This document shows, piece after piece, positions 18,262 through 21,271 of a stretch of DNA of 21,271 nucleotides (positions are counted from its first letter, which is position 1; each line of letters opens with the position of its first letter). The notes below the pieces were generated by a model. It was not told the DNA's origin, made no database searches, and saw nothing but the letters and a program-made list of their open reading frames with translations. Source of the stretch: a virus; IMG/VR virus record IMGVR_UViG_3300034101_003487, positions 1-21,271 of that record. One strand, given 5' to 3'. A program made the position numbers and the translations under genes.

Positions 18262-21090
18262 TCAATATCTCCATGCGAGCGTTGCGTCGTCGGCGTTCCA
18301 CGCCAAGGTAGTGTCGTCGGCGTTCCATGCGTAGTCTGCTGCGTCGCCATAGGCGACTTGCACCCACGGACCCTTGGCGATACCAACCGCCGCGACGCGA
18401 ATCAGGGTTGCACTTCCATAGAGCGCCGTAGCGGCATAGTTGCTGGTTCCCGTCTCACCTGTCCGCGTCCAGTTCGTTCCGTCGCTCGACTGTTCGATCA
18501 GGTAATACTCTGCCCAGGCCGAAGCCCTCCAACTGAGCAGCATTTTCAGCGGGTCGGATGGCGATGACCGCACGGTAAGACCCTCGATTACAGGCGCGTT
18601 TGTGTAGCCGGCCAACAGGCTGTATTGGATGGCCGGCGCGGTCAGTCCGATTTCGGCGGTGTGAACGCTGGCGTCCTCGTTGATGCACTCGATTTCTACC
18701 GAATGCAGGCCTCTCGGGCGAATTGAAAGCACGCGCGCAGGCTGGCGATAGGCTTCGGCCGCGCCGAGGGCGTAATGCGTGCGCTCTTCGTTTCCGCCAA
18801 CATAAACCGGGAAGTCCGGCAGACTGGCAAGGATGACATCCCGCTCGCCGCCGCCCTGGATGATGGCGTAAGGTCCATCGACTGACCCGTCGCGACGGCG
18901 CAATGCGATGTAATGCGTTCCGACGCCCCAGTCTGGTATCTCGCTCAAGGTTGCCGTCCTGGTGGCCGCATTCCAAGCCGTGACTTCTCCGCCCTGCCCC
19001 CACGCCGGCATGTCGTGCTGTACCGCTATCAGATCCCCGAAGGACGGGATGAATCCCTCCATTTCGGTGCTGAACTTGATCAACTTGCGGCGATACCTGT
19101 TCGATGCAGCCTGATAAACACCCTCGCGATAAGCCTGGTCACGCGACGTGACGCCGAACAACTCTATTTTGGCCGGACGTGCGGCCGTGCTGTCTGGCAG
19201 CATCGCCCGGACGCGCCTGGGCGCCCATGCGTTCGCATCGAAATAGCCCACGTCGATTGCGTCGGCGGTATCTGCCGTTGGCATCAGGTAGTCAACCGAA
19301 AACGACCCGCGCTGGATGTTTCTCATCGAATAAAGCTGCACCGGGATCGTGCTGGCCTGGTCGCGCATAAACCGGACTACGCCGGCCTGCATGAAAGGCT
19401 TCGCCCGGCCTGCCGCAGCGATCTTGCTGACCGTTTCCCAAAACGACATGAAGTTGTCGAATCGGCCGTTGAACTCGTCGCCGCGCGCTGCCCAGGTCGC
19501 GTCAAGCGCCAGCAGCGTCGGCAAGTCGATCTGAGCGTCTGTCAGCCCGATCTGTTTGCATGCGTAGGCGATAGGCCATGCAATCGAGGCTGTCGCCGTG
19601 TTTGCGCTCCATGTTGATCCGTTCCACACCGGCAATTTGCGCGTCGCGATGACGTTGATTTTGCGGCTCGCCTGCATGCTCAGATTGTTGCTGGCACGCA
19701 TCCTCATCGCTATCAGCGTCACATCGCCAAAGGTCCGCGTGTCCGGTAGATAGGCCCGAAGCCCGGCCCATGCGACATCATGCCCATACCTCGAATCAGT
19801 CTGCTCAACATCAACCCGCCAGGCACGGATTCGATACCGACCTTGCGTGACGTTGTACCGGAACGAGTGCCGCTGCGGGGTTGTCGTTGCTGCCGATATT
19901 GTCTCGGTGCCGATTGTTACCCATGCGCCTATGGATGCCCCGGCATCGTCGATCGGCGCGGCCTGAATTGCCACCGTCACCGATACCTGCGCCAGTGCGC
20001 CAGTGTCGGTCGCGTAGTAGAGACCGCGCGGCATCACCAAGTCGAAGCCGATGTAGTTGCAGGCCGTCTCCGGTGCGCTGGCGTTGAATGGACCAAGCGT
20101 TACGCCAACTGAACAGGTGTTTCCGGCTGCTATGGTTCCGCTTGCCGCTGTCGTCAAGTTGAACGTGTCTGTTGCTGGTGATTGCACCGCGTAAACGTCA
20201 TCAAGCGCACCGCCTGATGTGAAATCCATACTCACCACGTTGCTGGTGGTAAGCCCATGACCGGGCCATGTCACCGTGACGGTGGTTCCTGTTCGCTCGT
20301 AGGTGGCGGCGACGCAACGTAAATCCTGCCCGCTTACCTCCGGCGCTGATATTACGTTCGCCGGGAAAAGCGTCACCGCCTGGTAAGGCGGCACGACTTC
20401 ATAAGCGATATCGTCAAACACCTCGACCGGCGTGTCCTCGATCCTGATTGCCTCGATGTCGTACTCGCCGCGCCCGAGGCAAAGCAGTTGGTAGAGATAT
20501 TGCTCGTTTCCGGCATATTCCTGGTAGGGCTGGGCCGCATAGTCTGGAAACGCCGGTAACCGGCCGAAGTGTTCCGGGATAGCCGCCTCAAGCCTGGCCG
20601 TGTTTCCCTGGGCTTGCAGGTTGTACGTCGGCGAGGGCGCGGCCAATGCCGCCGCCTGTTGTGGCGTGGTCAACTTGGGAGGCGGAATCAGTGCGTTGAC
20701 TAGCATCATGCCGGCCATCACAGATATGGTCTCAACCATCGACAGTGCAAAACTGCCCGTCGCCAGCGTTGCGCCCATTTGGCCTGCGATCCACGTTCCG
20801 GCCATCGGCGCGAAGGCCAAGACGGCCAGCATCAAGATCGCCTGCAATGGATTACTTCCACCATCACCACCTTGTTGCGGGATGGCCTGCACGTCGATGA
20901 ACGCCAATGTCTCGCCATGATGCAATGTGCGGCCCCAGTCTGCGCGCATCACCGCCTTGCCATCCAGCATGGCGATATGCGGTCGCTTCCAGTCCGGTGC
21001 CAGGCTGCGAATGCTGCGCGGCGAAACATGCTCGATGCGTCGCTTGTGCGGTGTCAGGGCGTGGTGGAGGTAGATAACTGAGGCGGTCAT
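18262..21090 (-). CDS. Tail tip protein (J-like, host specificity)
   Basis: Protein of 942 residues. The N-terminus (M-T-A-S-V-I-Y-L-H-H-A-L) leads to a hydrophobic region at about residues 95-140 that may cross the host membrane during DNA entry. Then comes the conserved tail-hub segment (L-C-L-G-R-G-E-Y-D-I-E-A-I-R-I). A small β domain is inserted at about 275-340 (W-P-G-H-G-L, then F-T-S-G-G-A). A fibronectin III-like domain lies near the C-terminus (L-L-S-W-R-A-S-A-W-A-E-Y-Y). The extreme end repeats A-W-N-A-D-D three times. J proteins form the tail tip and contact the receptor. The ATG at 21090 overlaps the preceding tail gene by ATGA. Confidence 0.85.
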   Translation of the reverse strand: MTASVIYLHHALTPHKRRIEHVSPRSIRSLAPDWKRPHIAMLDGKAVMRADWGRTLHHGETLAFIDVQAIPQQGGDGGSNPLQAILMLAVLAFAPMAGTWIAGQMGATLATGSFALSMVETISVMAGMMLVNALIPPPKLTTPQQAAALAAPSPTYNLQAQGNTARLEAAIPEHFGRLPAFPDYAAQPYQEYAGNEQYLYQLLCLGRGEYDIEAIRIEDTPVEVFDDIAYEVVPPYQAVTLFPANVISAPEVSGQDLRCVAATYERTGTTVTVTWPGHGLTTSNVVSMDFTSGGALDDVYAVQSPATDTFNLTTAASGTIAAGNTCSVGVTLGPFNASAPETACNYIGFDLVMPRGLYYATDTGALAQVSVTVAIQAAPIDDAGASIGAWVTIGTETISAATTTPQRHSFRYNVTQGRYRIRAWRVDVEQTDSRYGHDVAWAGLRAYLPDTRTFGDVTLIAMRMRASNNLSMQASRKINVIATRKLPVWNGSTWSANTATASIAWPIAYACKQIGLTDAQIDLPTLLALDATWAARGDEFNGRFDNFMSFWETVSKIAAAGRAKPFMQAGVVRFMRDQASTIPVQLYSMRNIQRGSFSVDYLMPTADTADAIDVGYFDANAWAPRRVRAMLPDSTAARPAKIELFGVTSRDQAYREGVYQAASNRYRRKLIKFSTEMEGFIPSFGDLIAVQHDMPAWGQGGEVTAWNAATRTATLSEIPDWGVGTHYIALRRRDGSVDGPYAIIQGGGERDVILASLPDFPVYVGGNEERTHYALGAAEAYRQPARVLSIRPRGLHSVEIECINEDASVHTAEIGLTAPAIQYSLLAGYTNAPVIEGLTVRSSPSDPLKMLLSWRASAWAEYYLIEQSSDGTNWTRTGETGTSNYAATALYGSATLIRVAAVGIAKGPWVQVAYGDAADYAWNADDTTLAWNADDATLAWRY
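18286..18327. repeat. 27-bp-period repeat at the end of the J-like gene
   Basis: GTCGTCGGCGTTCCA occurs exactly at 18286-18300 and 18313-18327, 27 bp apart. A third, degenerate unit follows upstream in the gene. It encodes a repeated nine-residue unit beginning A-W-N-A-D-D at the C-terminus of the tail tip protein. Confidence 0.85.
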
Positions 21091-21271
21091 GGTTTGAACC
21101 CGAATGCGTAGAACTCGCGCCGGCCGAAACCGGACATGCGCCAGGATGCGTCTGAAGTGAACACCACGCCGGCTCCGCGCACGCAATGCAGCGCCCCTCC
21201 GCCGTCTATATCCAACCAGGTGCCAACGTGCATAGGGCGATGAATCATCACGGCGTCGCCATGTCTCGGAT
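21087..21271 (-). CDS. Tail assembly protein, NlpC/P60-like (C-terminal part)
   Basis: The last 60 residues of a protein whose start lies beyond the right edge. The sequence includes H-G-D-A-V-M-I, then H-V-G-T-W-L-D and a C-terminal G-R-R-E-F-Y-A-F-G-F-K-P. G-D-A-V followed by H-V-G and a later conserved β-strand resembles the second half of NlpC/P60 hydrolases, including their catalytic His. In lambda the corresponding gene K lies just before J, encoding a peptidoglycan-cleaving protein of the tail tip. The catalytic Cys would be outside the window. The stop overlaps the J-like ATG by ATGA. Confidence 0.65.
   Translation of the reverse strand, partial: PRHGDAVMIHRPMHVGTWLDIDGGGALHCVRGAGVVFTSDASWRMSGFGRREFYAFGFKP

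Overview
This window is the central part of a temperate, lambda-like siphophage genome, or an unrearranged copy of one. The DNA is G+C-rich. The lambda-type integrase and excisionase, the Q/late-promoter cassette, the GH19 endolysin and the H-NS-type DNA-binding motif suggest a Gram-negative host, probably a betaproteobacterium or a high-GC gammaproteobacterium. This host assignment is inference. No host housekeeping gene, tRNA, rRNA, insertion sequence or CRISPR array is visible.

Read on the minus strand from the right end, the order is that of lambda with the lysis genes moved behind the tail genes. It runs: end of an NlpC/P60-like tail protein (21271-21087), tail tip protein J (21090-18262), fibre and fibre-accessory genes (18260-15036, one of them frameshifted), two holin-like membrane proteins, GH19 endolysin and a spanin-like protein (15036-13273). 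An A+T-rich attP-like region follows (13083-13272). On the other side of attP the early-left operon lies on the plus strand (6368-13082) and ends in xis and int. The immunity region is 4385-6181. To its left, on the minus strand again, come cro-like and cII-like genes, a replication ATPase, antiterminator Q, a late promoter with its terminator, and an HNH nuclease that normally precedes terminase (4642-45).

The regulatory wiring can be read directly. Two near-identical sigma70 promoters (pR at 4649-4678 on the minus strand, pL at 6152-6181 on the plus strand) are covered by five copies of a 14-bp operator, spaced exactly 24 bp apart. The cro-like gene starts at or within two bases of the predicted pR start, so its mRNA should be leaderless. 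Late genes appear to be controlled by a promoter (519-546) and terminator (414-446) just downstream of Q, as in lambda pR'-tR'.

The most unusual content is in the early-left operon. It contains a 647-residue ParB-family protein with no ParA, whose N-terminus carries an H-NS-type DNA-binding motif. Beside it lie a 342-residue protein with two winged-helix-like segments, two unrecognised proteins and a very small GNAT-like protein. Other points of note are a nested inverted repeat at 1262-1393 built from 9-bp iterons, a membrane-anchored HIRAN protein in the lambda rex position, and a possible single-protein spanin.
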